From the NCBI GenBank assembly GCA_037953625.1, contig CM075651.1:69550501-69614500 (forward strand): a stretch of 64,000 bases of DNA. The letters are read 5' to 3'. The stretch comes from Crotalaria pallida (taxonomy: Eukaryota; Streptophyta; Magnoliopsida; Fabales; Fabaceae). How positions within the stretch are numbered: the stretch's first letter is position 1; each line of letters starts with the position of its first letter. The position numbers and the translations under genes were made by a program. Shown piece by piece: positions 10,150 to 22,446 of the stretch. The notes below the pieces were generated by a model that saw only the letters and a program-made list of their open reading frames with translations, ran no database searches and had not been told where the DNA came from.

Positions 10150-11388
10150 ATGGCAACTAGAAACCAAAATCACACCAACGCGATGTTGGAGCGAATCACC
10201 ACGGTATTGGAAGCTATGCAAAGGCAGTCTCAGCAACCATCTCAACCGGCTAATCCGCCTCACCAGTGTAATATGGGAAACACTGAGGTGAAGACTTTGG
10301 CTGATTTTAGAAGTTGTAATCCGCCAAAGTTTGAAGGTGGATTGAGGCCAAAGTTGAAGTCAATTTTCAGTTACCAGCGGATTCAAAGTTTTCCTGCACT
10401 GGTGGATATGTGTAGGATGTATGAGGATGACACCAAGGCTGAGGAGATGCAAGTGCCAGAGAAGAAGGACAATCAAGGATATGGATCACAGAGACGAAAG
10501 GGTTTTAACAATAGAGGCAAAGGTCCATATGACCGCAGAGGGAAAGGCAAGGGTAAAGTTGGTGGTTCTGAGGGAAGGAATTATCGGAGCGAGGCTCCAT
10601 TCTGCGACAAGTGCAAGCACAATCACTATGGTAGGGTATGTTAGGGAACAAGTGGTTGCTTCAATTGTGGAAAGTCGGGGCATTTCGCAAGAGATTGCAA
10701 GGAGTCAGCAAAAGTCAACTCAGGAGGAACTGCTGATAGACCGGTGACTCAAGGAAGGGTCTTCACCCTTAGTGGTGTGGAAGCGAATCGATCCTCTGAT
10801 CTGGTGCAAGGTAAATACTTGCTTAATGGTCAGTTTTGCCATGTTTTGTTTGACTCTGGTGCAACACATTCATTTGTGTCATATGAATGTGTAGATCGTT
10901 TAGGCTTGATTGTGTCTGAGATGTCTTATACTCTCAGAGTAGAAACCCCTACTAATGCTCCTGTAGTTGTTTCTAGAGCATGTCTTAACTGTTGTATAGA
11001 AGTTTTAGGACAAACCTCTACAGTAGATTTGATCTGCTTACCCTTGGCACAATTAGATGTGATCTTGGGGATGGACTGGCTAAGTCGGAACCAAGTGATC
11101 ATTGGTTGTGATAGAAAACTGGTTTCCTATAGAAACCCAAAACCATCGGGCTATGTGTGTCTGTTCAATGCTGAGGTGGTAGGAGATGGTCCAAGGATGG
11201 AAGAAATTCCTGTTGTCCGAGAGTTTCCGGAAGTATTTGCTGATGAGATTCCTGGTCTGCCACCAAGAAGGGAGATTGAATTTGGTATCGACCTAATTCC
11301 GGGAGCTGGTCCCATTTCTATCGCTCCCTATAGAATGGCACCACCGGAAATGGCGGAAATGAAGAAGCAGATTGAGGAGTTGCTGTAG
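10150..11388 (+). pseudogene. Tekay-1 gag-protease, internally deleted and stop-containing
   Basis: Gag forms the particle that packages element RNA, and the protease cuts the polyprotein. ATG 10150 starts the same N-terminus as the intact Tekay-2 copy. After about 60 codons, 126 codons are missing exactly in frame, between two short repeats that each encode KxEGG. The lost part is the core Gag domain, including its WW and FPEDLR region. An in-frame TAG at 10642-10644 falls just before the CCHC zinc knuckle, where Tekay-2 has Trp. Another TAG closes the frame at 11386-11388. The protease still shows its catalytic FDSGATHSF motif (about 10850) and ILGMDW. The Gag is certainly non-functional. 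Confidence 0.92.
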
Positions 11389-11460
11389 AAACAGATGATC
11401 CGATCAAGTGTCTCACCTTAGGGTGCTCCTGTCTTATTCGTCAAGAAGAAAGATTGTAGC

Positions 11461-14106
11461 ATGAGGATGTGTATAGATTATCGGCAGCTGAATAAGGTCA
11501 CCATCAAGAACAAGTATCCGTTGCCACGGATAGATGACCTTATGGATCAAGTTCGTGGGGCTTCAGTATTTTCCAAGATTGATTTGAGGTCGGGGTACCA
11601 TCAGATCAGGATTAGAGAGGAGGATATCTCTAAGACTGCATTTCGATCTCGATACGAACATTATGAGTATGTCGTAATGCCATTCGGATTGACTAATGCA
11701 CCAGCTATCTTCATGGACTACATGAATCGAATCTTTAGACCTTATCTAGATTCATTCGTGGTTGTGTTCATTGATGATATTCTGATCTACTCCAAGAGCC
11801 ACAAAGAGCATGCTGAGCATTTGAGGGTAGTGTTGAGCATCTTGAAGGAGAAGCAGCTGTACGCCAAACTTACAAAGTGTGAGTTCTGGCTGAAGGAGGT
11901 TAAGTTTTTGGGGCATGTGATTTCAGATAAAGGAATTGCAGTTGATCCGATGAAGGTAAGCTCGGTTTTGCAATGGGAGCAACCGAAGTCGGTCACAGAG
12001 GTTAGAAGTTTTCTCGGATTGGCTGGGTATTATAGAAGGTTTATCGAAGGTTTCTCGAAGATTGCACTGCCTCTGACGAAGTTGACAAGGAAAGATCAAC
12101 CGTTCCTATGGGATAAGAAGTGTGAGAGAAGTTTTCGGGAGTTGAAGGAAAGGTTGACATCGTCTCCTGTATTGGTGTTGCCCGATACACAGAAGAGTTT
12201 CGATGTGTATTGTGACGCGTCGAAACAAGGTCTTGGGTGTGTCTTGATGCAAGATGGGCAAGTTGTCGCTTACGCCTCGAGACAGCTAAAGGTTCATGAG
12301 ATGAACTACCCAACTCACGATCTGGAGTTGGCAGCTGTGGTGTTTGCCTTAAAGATTTGGAGGCACTATCTCTATGGCACTACGTTCCGGGTGTTTAGTG
12401 ACCATAAGAGTTTAAAGTACCTCTTTGATCAAAAGGAGTTGAATATGAGGCAACGCCGATGGATGGAATTTTTAAAAGACTATGAGTTTGAGCTCCATTA
12501 CCATCCTGGGAAGGCTAACGTTGTGGCGGACGCATTGAGTAGAAAGGCAATGAATATCAGTGCAATGATGGTTAGAGAAGCTGCACTGATAGAGGAGTTT
12601 CGTGATTTAAATTTGACGATGCAAGTGGAGCCGACGAGTATCAAGTTGGGGATGTTGCAAATTGCTAATGAATTCCTGCAAAGGATTCGAGAATTGCAAC
12701 ACAAGGATGAGAAACTTATGGAGAAGAAGAGGTTGATGCAAGAAGGTAAGGAGTTAGAATTCCAAGAAGGGAAGGATGGAATCCTGCGTTTTAGAATGAG
12801 GATTTGTATTCCGGATAATTTGGAAGTAAGGAAAATGATTCTGGGTGAAGCGCATAAGAGCAAGATGAGTATGCATCCAGGAGCCACCAAGATGTATCAG
12901 GATTTGAAGAAATTATTTTGGTTGCCGGGACTGAAGAAGGACGTAGCTGAGTATGTGGCGTGCTGTTTGGTGTGTCAAAAGGCGAAGGTAGAACACCAAA
13001 GGCCAGGAGGAGAGTTGCTTTCTTTAGAAGTTCCTGTATGGAAGTGGGATAGCATCTCAATGGATTTTGTGTCGGGATTGCCAAGGACGTCTACTGGTCA
13101 TGATGCAATCTGGGTGATCGTGGATCGGTTGACCAAGTCAGCGCATTTCATTCCAGTGAATATGCGCTACTCATTGGAAAAGCTCACTCAGTTGTATATC
13201 AAGGAAGTTGTTCGTCTTCATGGGATACCATCAAGTATTGTGTCTGATCGCGATCCAAGGTTCACGTCGAAGTTCTGGCAAGATCTACACAGAGCCTTGG
13301 GTTCAAGATTGAAGTTAAGCTCTGCATACCACCCTCAGACTGATGGTCAGACGGAAAGAACTATTCAGTCATTGGAAGACATTCTGCGAGCTTGTGCACT
13401 GGAAGAACAAGGGAATTGGGAGAAAATGTTGCCACTCGTGGAATTCACTTACAACAATAGTTATCACACGAGTATTGGAATGGCACCATTTGAAGCTCTG
13501 TATGGAAAAAAGTGTCAGACGTCGTTATGCTGGTTTCAAGTAGGGGAGAATTCTCTGATTGGACCAGATATTGTGCAAGAGACCACGGAGCAGATCAAAA
13601 TGATACAAGAGAAGATGAGGGCAGCTCAGAGTAGGCAGAAAAGCTATGCTGATAGAAGGAGAAAAACCTTAGAGTTTGCTGAAGGAGACCACGTGTTCAT
13701 TAGGATTGTACCAACCAAAGGTGTTAGTAGAGCCTTAAAAACCCAGAAACTATCACCTAAGTTTATTGGTCCCTATCAAATTCTAAAAAGAATCGGCCCA
13801 GTAGCCTATCAATTAGCTTTGCCTCCATCATTAGCCAATCTCCATAATGTATTCCATGTGTCTCAATTGAAGAAATATGTCCATGATCCCACCATTGTCC
13901 TTAGAATCCAACCGGATGACTTAGAAGTTCATGAGAACCTAACCTTCAAAGTTGTGCCAGTTCGCATCGAAGATCAGAGAATCAAGCAGCTGAGAGGGAA
14001 GGATATTCATCTGGTCAAAGTTGTCTGGGTTTGTGGAGATGTAATAGAATCCTCTTGGGAGTTAGAGAATAAGATGCGTCAGGATTATCCTGACTTGTTT
14101 GTATGA
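11461..14106 (+). pseudogene. Tekay-1 pol: RT, RNase H, integrase, chromodomain (remnant of polyprotein)
   Basis: This 881-codon open stretch is in the same frame as gag and is separated from it by TAG codons at 11386 and 11419. The RT begins near YRQLNKVTIK, with catalytic Asp residues in KIDLRSGYHQ and FIDDILIYS. RNase H follows (VYCDASKQGLG, then FSDHKSLKYLF), then the integrase zinc region (HPGATKMYQ ... CCLVCQ) and the DDE core (MDFVSGLPR, VSDRDPRF, HPQTDGQTERT). The last 50 residues (LVKVVWVCGD ... WELENKMRQDYPDLF) are a chromodomain, which in this family steers integration to marked chromatin. All catalytic residues are present. Only the upstream breaks kill it. Confidence 0.9.
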
Positions 14107-14130
14107 GTTGAATTTCGGGGACGAAATTCC

Positions 14131-14148
14131 TTGTAAGTGGGGGAGTAG
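14131..14148 (+). other. Polypurine tract of Tekay-1
   Basis: AAGTGGGGGAG ends a few bases before the 3' LTR (TGTACACCCC at 14149) and is the expected primer site for plus-strand DNA synthesis. The same tract is at the inner edge of the left LTR in Tekay-2 (about 41301-41318) and in element E (about 61034-61051), on the minus strand. Confidence 0.85.
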
Positions 14149-15471
14149 TGTACACCCCAAAATTTTAATCCCCGATTAATGAAATGTTAATTATAATTTA
14201 ATTATAATTAATAGTTTTCAAATTAATCCTTGATTAAAATATGTGTGTATATAATTAGCTTGCATGTGAGAAATTATTTAATAAATAATTTAAATGCCTA
14301 AAATGTATATTTTGCATATTAGTCCCTGGGTTGGGACCTAGAAGCAATTATAGGAAAGGTTTTGGAGGGAAAGTAAATAAAATAATTATTTTTCAAAATT
14401 TGGGTAAAATACTCGAGTATTATCAGAAACACTCGAGTATTCTGGGTCAAACTGCACGAGTTAGTGCGTTTGATGAGTCACAGCCAACGATTCCTTTCGT
14501 TGACACGAAATCTTCTTCAAGCCACCTCCATGGCAGTCGTGTCGCGACGCATGATGCCTCTCTATGCCTATAAAAGCTCATCTTCAACCCTTAGCCAAGA
14601 ATTTTGCTTAACTTTGTTGAAATTGAAGAAGTTAGGGTTTCTGAGTTGTGAGCTTCGATTCTCCTTCTCTACATTGATTTGAAACACAAACCAAACACGA
14701 ATACAAAGCTTACATCTTGAGCTTTGTATAGAGAGTGAAATCGTGAGATTTGAGTGAGTAAGCTAAGAGAATTGAAGAATTGAAGTGAAGCTGTTCTTGC
14801 TCGAGTTGGTGTCTGGAGCTTACTTTGATCATCGATTTCGGTAAGCTCGTGAATCCCTGAGTCTCAAACTTAATTCCTTTAGTTAGTTCATGTTGCATAG
14901 AGTTAATAAATCTAATTTTCCCCAATTTAAATCTCTGTTCCATGTACAAACCAATTCCATTTTGGTATGGTACTCAAAATGCTCTGCTCATGGTTCTTGA
15001 AGTTGGTCTGAGGAGTTTGGAGTCTCTTTCTTGCCAAGTTTCGTTTGGAAAACATCTGAGAGGTAAGGGGAAGTAATTATATTCACTAGATTGAGTTTGA
15101 AATCCATTAAATGTGTTAGAGAGCCACCAAGAGGCTCTAAGGGCTTAGATTCTATAGGAACTTTGGTTTGGAGACCAATCCATGCTCTAAATCCGTATTG
15201 AGCAAGTTTGTTATTATGCATGTGAACTTAAATGAGCTTTGTTTCATGAATATTATGCTTATTGTGTGATTTGAGGTATAGAGTTATTAAAATGCCTTTT
15301 TATGCATAATCAATGATTTCTCTGTCAATTCTGTGTTTTGAATTGAAATAAGTGTTGTAACATATTTGATTAATGATATGTTAACTCTGTTGATCCCTGA
15401 AATGGACTTAAATTGAGTAGAAATGAAAATGGCATGTTAAAACCAGTTTTCAATACTGTCAGCTGAGAAAC

Positions 15472-15814
15472 ACTCGAGTAAATGGCAAGGTACTCGAGTA
15501 AATCGTGTTCAAAATAAAGTAAATTTCATAAGAACACTCGAGTATTTTGTCTGTTACTCGAGTATCGGGCATGAACTGAGAATTGTTATAGGTCAAACAC
15601 TCGAGTCATTCAAAGTCACTCGAGTATTCTGGAAAAGTCCAAGAACACTCGAGTAACTCATGAACTACTCGAGTAAATTGTTGAAATTAAAACCCAAATC
15701 CTCAGAAAGACATGAATACTCGAGTAAGCTTAAGAACACTCGAGTAAGCTTAAGAACACTCGAGTAATCTGGAAAATCTTCAGAACACTCGAGTATTCTG
15801 AACTTTACTCGAGT
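15472..15814. repeat. ACTCGAGT palindrome cluster, Tekay-1 3' LTR
   Basis: Thirteen copies of ACTCGAGT, again mostly 20 bp apart within pairs. The extra unit relative to the 5' LTR is an exact 20 bp duplication, showing that the cluster can grow one repeat at a time by slippage or unequal exchange. Confidence 0.85.
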
Positions 15815-16531
15815 AAAATGCCCAGAATCTGAAAACATCATTTTCAATTCTAACTTAATTAATTAAGGAATTATTAAAGGTAATTCAAGGGATCAAGACT
15901 TAGAGAAATTGATCAATACAATTCGATCGTTTGGTGACGATCCTTTTTGATAAAAATTAAGCCTAGGTGGCTAGTAAAGTATTAATCAATTTCCCTAAGT
16001 CTAAAATGCATTCATTCTGGAGTTTGGATGGTAGGACGTATTCATGTTCGATAAACATGAGGAGGGCCTCTGGGAGTGCCAATACGCTTGCTTGATGACA
16101 CGTCGTTGACGTGGTCGGCTTTGTGGATGCCGATATGGATATATCGTTTGGATGACGATCCGTTTGGATGACGGGATATGCTCGGGTGGCATGGATACCA
16201 AGCTTGTCGTGTACATTCTAGGTGAATGTACGAATTGTTGTATACCTAGGAATACAACGCACTGTGGAGTGCTGGGTTGTCAGGGATGGACGTCAGAGAG
16301 TGACTTAGAAAATGTGGAGATAAGTTGAGAGTTAAAGTCATGCATCATGTCATTCACCTAATGCAATTGATATACCTGAATTAAGTGTGAACATCCTATG
16401 TGCATCTGATACTTGCTAAATGCTAATTGTGATTGTTATTAATTGATGCATTATTATCTTTCATATGTTGCATGATTTATTCTCTATTGATTATGTGAGT
16501 AGAATTGCTTACCCCTATGCCCTTGTAGGTG

Positions 16532-17002
16532 ATGTCTCGTTACATTGCTTGCATCGAGATCCGGCCACTTCCTAGTGGCGTATGGATCTATGAGGACCAT
16601 CGCGCGGTGTATGAGGGGGAGGTAGAGTTCACATTCTATCACCCTAACCCGCTAATGCGATTCCGTCCTCGTAGGTTTAGGATTCCCATCATATACACTA
16701 TGCATGTACCCCCGTTTTATACTTACCATGGACCACCTCCCATACGACCAGCTCGCTCTTACCACAGCTTTCATTTTCGACCTACCCGCTCTCACCCTTT
16801 TTCATCGAGAGTCGTCCGCGAGGAGACTCCCCCTTCTGATCTGAGGAGCCCAGTCAGGGTTGCACCATCACCTGACCCGGTACCCAGTGGTAGGGTACAC
16901 TCTCCCTCGGATGAGATCGAGGAGGATCCGGTGGAGGACGAGAGTGGGAGCGAGCTTGTCGTGCATTCTACTGGGAGTGACTGGAGGGACGACGATCCCT
17001 AG
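16532..17002 (+). CDS. LTR-encoded 156-aa protein, 3' LTR copy of Tekay-1
   Basis: Same frame, start context (TTGTAG GTGATG) and length as the 5' LTR copy. Only a few residues differ (for example Arg for Cys near residue 48, Ile for Met near residue 74, Leu for Pro in the acidic tail). It keeps the basic middle and the acidic end GSDWRDDDP. As a 3' LTR copy it would lie beyond the usual polyadenylation site of the genomic RNA but could be expressed from the 3' LTR's own promoter. Confidence 0.5.
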   Translation: MSRYIACIEIRPLPSGVWIYEDHRAVYEGEVEFTFYHPNPLMRFRPRRFRIPIIYTMHVPPFYTYHGPPPIRPARSYHSFHFRPTRSHPFSSRVVREETPPSDLRSPVRVAPSPDPVPSGRVHSPSDEIEEDPVEDESGSELVVHSTGSDWRDDDP

Positions 17003-17715
17003 GTACATGTATATGGTGTATGATGTGGATCCGAGGATCCGGTGTGTGGAGGAGATGTGCTGCTGCTGCTGTGATGATGATGCTACTACCTTATTACCTA
17101 TGTTTTTGGGAGACTACTGCTGCTACTACTACTGCATCTGATGCTGATGGATCTACATGACTATCCCTGGGGTTGTATTTTGGTTATGTATATATTGTAC
17201 ATATGTTTTACTCTAGGGTTATAGTATCATTGTAATGTAGATATGTTTATATGGACTTGTTATATTTTGGAACTTGGTGACTTATCTCATGGACTATGTA
17301 TCTATGACTCTTTCATATATATGAAAATCTATGTTTATATTATATCAGTTGCATAGTCCAGTAATTTCCGCTTACTCTGATTTAACTTATAAAAGAGCTC
17401 GGCTATAAGTATTAATTGACGGTATCAGTTTTATTGAACAAAGTATGGGTAGCTTCAATTGATTTTAAAATGTAAAGAAATTTCTAAAGAACGAATGTTA
17501 TCCTGTTTGAGAAATGGTTTTAGAAATCGCCGAACTCGATACAAGTGTTTTAAAGGATTTTAGAATTTACTCTCCAAGAGTTCCATTTGATGAATTGTGC
17601 ACCCACTTTAAAGAAAATTTTATTTACCATATTTTCTTAGCGCACAAGTCCATATATTATCCAATATAAAGCATAAATACTATATTATATTTGGGTAATC
17701 TGGAAGGGTGTCACA

Positions 17716-20700
17716 CATATAACCATCATGAAGTACACATACCTAATGACCCACTTATTCATTCCAGTATTTACAAGCTCAAGACAATCACATCCTTTAC
17801 CATGATACTTTTCTTCCATACTCAAACTCATCAAATGCTTCAAGGGTACTCGTATCCACTTCCACTCTGGGTATTAGTATTTTCATTATCATTATTATTT
17901 TGATCATTATTACACATATCTTTGAAATATCTTGGTTATTAAGTCTTATCAATTCGATTAGCATCAATGATGAGGGGGAAACATCATTGTGCTCACACAC
18001 GTCTACATCTCCTCGGTCAACCTCCCAACCCAGTCGGAAGCAAACAGGAGTACAGGACCTTTACCATGCGGGCACGACAACTGTCACAATACATAATGGT
18101 CCCAGACCAGGAGGATCTCGTCCTCAATCATATCAATAACATTAAGGCTCACTGTCCACGCAGTGGCAAAACACAATGCCCCGTTCCAGTCCCTCTCACT
18201 ATTCTCGATTTGCAATCTAGGGGGCGACAGTATGTTTCTAGTGGGCCCGCAGAACATGCCACGGCATTAGACCCAGTCCCCACCACGTTAGTGCGCCACA
18301 TGTGGAGTTCGTTCTGCCTAGGAACATACTCTAGACTTCTTGACGTTTCACCGTCATCGTCCTCCCCTAATGCAATCTCGTCCTAAGTATCCGCAGATAC
18401 TTATCGTTCCTTCCTCTCCACTACTTCGATTCGACACTCATGCCTCTCCGCATTTATAAATGTCTTTTAATAGTCTTTTAAAGATTTCTAATTACGGCTT
18501 AGCCTTGATGATCGGATCATCCTTAGTGCATCCCTTCAATGATACCCGATCGCTAATCGTTCGCATCTATCCCCCTAAAGCTTATACACTCTCACTGGAC
18601 TCATCACAACAACATCGCATCATCTTTCTCTTTCTCAATTCATAGCACATTGCTCTCATGAGTCATCACTATTTCAAGCTAACTGAAACTCAGCACGCCA
18701 TCATTGTCCTCTTTGCCACTTGTGACTCAGCAGCATCACTGGTGTCCTTTCTCGCCAATTCGGGTTCAACAGCATCAGCAGCTCCTCTAATTCTTCCAAA
18801 TTTCCAATCATCTTCTAATTTTCTCACAATTCACTCTCATCGTAACTTCTCTCTCTCTCTCATTTATTCTCATTATTCGGGTTCGTTATTCTTTTCTTAT
18901 CATTCTTAGCTTGTGACTTTCATAACTTTATTACTAACGCACGATTAAATGATTCCCCACAATACCATATAAATATGACAAATAAACGAATCATAAAATG
19001 ATTAAATAGCACCACATGAACCATCAGAAAACATATTATCATGGTTATAAACCAATCTCAGTCGTTCGGGTGGATAGCTGGACCAAACAAACAAGCGCTA
19101 TCACATACACCACTACGCTAAATGAGATTGGAGTCCAATCTTTGAGATGATTGGACGCCTTAATATGTTACCTAATTACCACGGCGTCTTATGGGAATGC
19201 CCCTCTCTCTCCTTGCCTCGTATCCTTTCGTCCGTCGCTCAACTAAGACATTTTCCCGTGCATTAGAAACGATTCGATACACTCTTTTAGCTTGTTTTGA
19301 AAACAATTTCTCTTTTGAAAACTGGTTATCATTATCCAAGATTTCCGAATTCAATTCGAATTCATGATTAAAACAGTTCTTAAGAAAATCTTTTGAAAAC
19401 AATTCAAAAACACTCTTTTATTCAAATAAACTTCCTTAATGGAAAATGTTAGGTTATGAAAACATTATTTTTAAAGCACTTATCAAAATGCAAGAATTAA
19501 GGATAAGACTTTAGGATTCCCTTAACTAGTTCGTAAAAATCCAAAACATTCGTCATTCACTCATTGCAAGACACACATAGGTTTAAGAAAACAATTAATT
19601 GAATTACAACACTAACACACACAAATTCAATTATGCACAGAAGGAAAATTTAATTTCATTTCTTAACTAGATCGTGGCAAAACCGAATTGTCCATACTCA
19701 ACATTTCCTAATTACTAATAATTTCTAGACCTTGAAATTATAGGATTTACATTATGAGAATTAATCCAATTAATTCTACCTATTCCTAGTCTCTAAAACC
19801 GAAAGAAGAAAAGGGATTAGCACATCATTGTATCATACATATGATAACACAAACATAGAATTTAATCACTCTCATTAGTTGTTCCAAAAGAAAATCCTTC
19901 TATGCATCTAAACATATACTAACCGAATTACTTCAAGTAAAATCTTGCAAAATATAGCACACCATTAAAAACATGAAACAATGAAATTATTTCATTTATT
20001 TTAAGGCTAAAACCGGAAGCATCATAAGAAAATTCAATAATTTCAATTTCATTTTTCTTAGCTTAGTTCAAGAAAACGATCTAGGCCACAAATCATTTCA
20101 TGTATGCACCTTTTATGCTTCTTAAATGAGGCTAGTCTTAGTCTACATGCAATTCAAATGATGATTAAGCATACTTTTCTATTTTCTATCTCAAGACCGA
20201 ATACTAGCATGTATAAGACTAGAATCTTAGCTCATTTTTCAGTGCACTAAAGACAATTAAAGCAAACCATATCACACCAACATGCATAAGCCATCATGAG
20301 ATTCCTTAGATTTTTAGTAAAACTCAAACTTATAATTTCCTTGAATAAAAACATGATTCATGACTTGATCTTCTAAAGAGAATGGCATGCATGGACTTAA
20401 GACCACTAAATCTATTCCTTATACATACATGCACCTAAAAATCATGCACTAAAACAATTTTAGCACTCATGACCGAATAGCCTTCACATCAACACATCAT
20501 GGATGAAACAAATCTTTAAATCAAATCATGTTCATAAAAAGAAAAATCACTTTAAAGACCATTACCCTATTATTCCTACTAGGCCGTAATATATATAGGA
20601 AGACTTAATTTCTTTTCTTGGAAATTTGACATGCAAACCTCAAAATTCCTAATTTGAGTTAACACACACATGGATTAAAACATGCACATATGCAAGATCA

Positions 20701-22446
20701 ACAAAAAATCATTACAAATCAACATGCAAAGCTAAAAATCCCTATTTTCTTCTCAAATAAACTTGGATCATGAAGTTGTTATTCAAACATTCACACATAT
20801 ACATATAGATCACGGTTTGAGCACAAGAGATCAACATGCAAGGCATAAATTCCTCACTTTGTTACCAATCAAACCTAGATCATAAATCATTCACCAAGTC
20901 CTTTCAATAAAAACCTCATACGTCACGATTTTGGAAGAAGGAATCAACATGCAAGGGGTTTCATTTTAGTTTTCATAAAAATCTCGAGTAGTGAGTTAGA
21001 TCCCTTTAGAGTTTTGTTTAGAAAATCATGATGAACTACCTAATGAAGCCATAACCGAAGATTTAAGAGTCCATAATGTTCACATATTTACAAACCAATG
21101 TAAACGTCCATGATAAAGTCTAGATCATGCTTGCACTTATCTCTCAAGCTATGAAAATAAACATGCAATGGAAAGAAAAGAAGGAAAAATTACAAGACCA
21201 AAAGAAAATCCTAATTCTCATGGTTTTCTCCTTGATCCTTAAATGACCTACCAAGAAGTTGAATCTTCTAGCTTCTAAGGTTCTTGCTTTCTAAATCCAA
21301 GATCTTGCTCTAAATCTCCTTCCTCCTTCTTTGTGCTCCTCTCGGCCACCTTCTCTCTTCTTCTCTCTCTTTTTCTTCTAAGGGTTGAATAGTCCCTTAG
21401 AAAGTGTTTGGTTTGTGTATGTGGAAGGAAGTGAAAGAAAGTGAAGAAATGGACTAAGGTTTGGTTGTTTTAAGGGCACCGAAATTACCTCCTTTACCCT
21501 TGGAATGGGTTTCTCGGCCAACACATCAATTAGGAGGGTAGTTTTGGGTTTCTCAAAGTTTGCATGGGAAGGGTTCCATCAAAGGGGTACATAGTGCATG
21601 GTCTAGGGCTAGGCTTCATCATGCTTAGTCATTTCAAGCTCCTATTTTCCACTCTCCTAATCCACTTGTTGGCTTCTAAGCCTTCCAAGTATTTCTTCCC
21701 AATTTGAAAATCTACCCCCCCCCCCCCCCAACACACACACACACTCACCGTAGCAACACACACACATGCACACACTTCATGCAATTCTTCATTTTTATTT
21801 TCTATTTTAAGATATCATCAACTCAAGAATCACATACATACATTCACACACATAGTAAAACCATAGCACCATATGCACATACACATAGTCCATATTTTTC
21901 TTATGATCACCAATTCACATAATTGTGCAAGTATTTTCATACACACACCAATACCGTAGCACATGCACATATATACACACACATTTATTTTTCAAGCCAC
22001 ATCCTCAAGTGAAATCAAACATATAGCATAGTGACCACAATTAATTTCATGTTAGGGCAATCATTTTAATTTCCTATAAAACACATTTGATTGTAAAGAA
22101 AATTTAGACTATTTCCAAGTAAAACAATTTTCTAAATATAATACACACAATTAGAAATCTCTTTTAATACAAATAGGAAATTTTCAAGAGATTAATTTAT
22201 TTAAAGTTGTCAACTCTCAAAATCATGGTTTCTTAAGTATATAATTCGTCCTTTCAAAAATTTCAAAGAAATAAATTTTATAAATCAATCCAGAAAATTC
22301 AAAAGATCACATCTTCAAGGTTTACAAATCCAAAAATGCAAATTATTTCAGAAGGAAATTCACATTTTTTTTTTTGAAACAAAAACATCAAGGTTTATTT
22401 TTATCGAACTCGTTTACGCACGTTCGGGAAAATGCGGGGTGTTACA
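17716..22446 (-). repeat. Element A right LTR, right fragment
   Basis: Begins with the second copy of Tekay-1's target duplication catat (17716-17720) and continues element A's 5' LTR to TGTTACA at 22446. Positions 18489-22446 duplicate 1-3977. A C-run followed by CA repeats lies near 21715-21775. The part around 18000-18400 shares phrases with element D (near 53710-54050), including 'gtctacatctcctcgg', so A and D are related LTR families. I see no gene here. Confidence 0.88.

Larger units (their letters stand above)
6313..17715 (+). mobile_element. Tekay-1: complete-length chromovirus LTR retrotransposon (damaged coding region)
   Basis: The element runs from 6313 (TGTAACACCCC) to 17715 (GGGTGTCACA), flanked by catat on both sides. 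It contains a 5' LTR, a PBS for tRNA-iMet, one long gag-pol frame, a polypurine tract and a 3' LTR. The order protease-RT-RNaseH-integrase-chromodomain makes it a chromovirus. The long LTRs, iMet PBS and type of chromodomain suggest the Tekay/Del clade. The LTRs are very similar, so it is young, yet the coding frame is already dead (see gag and pol). It is nested in the right LTR of element A. Confidence 0.9.
14149..17715 (+). repeat. Tekay-1 3' LTR
   Basis: This 3,567 bp LTR matches 6313-9860 with scattered substitutions. It starts TGTACACC rather than TGTAACACC (one A lost) and has one extra 20 bp palindrome unit (actcgagtaagcttaagaac is duplicated near 15718-15758). The TATA box is at 14569-14576. 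The LTR ORF is again open (16532-17002). Confidence 0.92.
1..22446 (-). mobile_element. Element A: LARD-like non-autonomous Ty3/gypsy element, interrupted by Tekay-1
   Basis: Positions 1-3977 match 18489-22446 almost base for base, and both end in TGTTACA, so they are the two LTRs of one element. The interior (3978-5549) has a purine-rich tract next to the left LTR when read on the minus strand, and a primer-binding site next to the right LTR, so the element is on the minus strand. The right LTR starts TGTAACATCCC at 5550 and ends at 22446. Without the nested Tekay-1 it is about 5.49 kb long. Very long LTRs around a 1.6 kb interior with no gag or pol fit a large retrotransposon derivative. 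The far end of the left LTR lies outside the window. The right flank (aatag, 22447) falls within the tandem array. Confidence 0.85.

Noticed and set aside
10421..10747. Alternative-frame ORF over gag (also 44554-45027 in Tekay-2)
   Set aside because: A shadow of the Lys/Arg-rich gag frame; it has no independent features.
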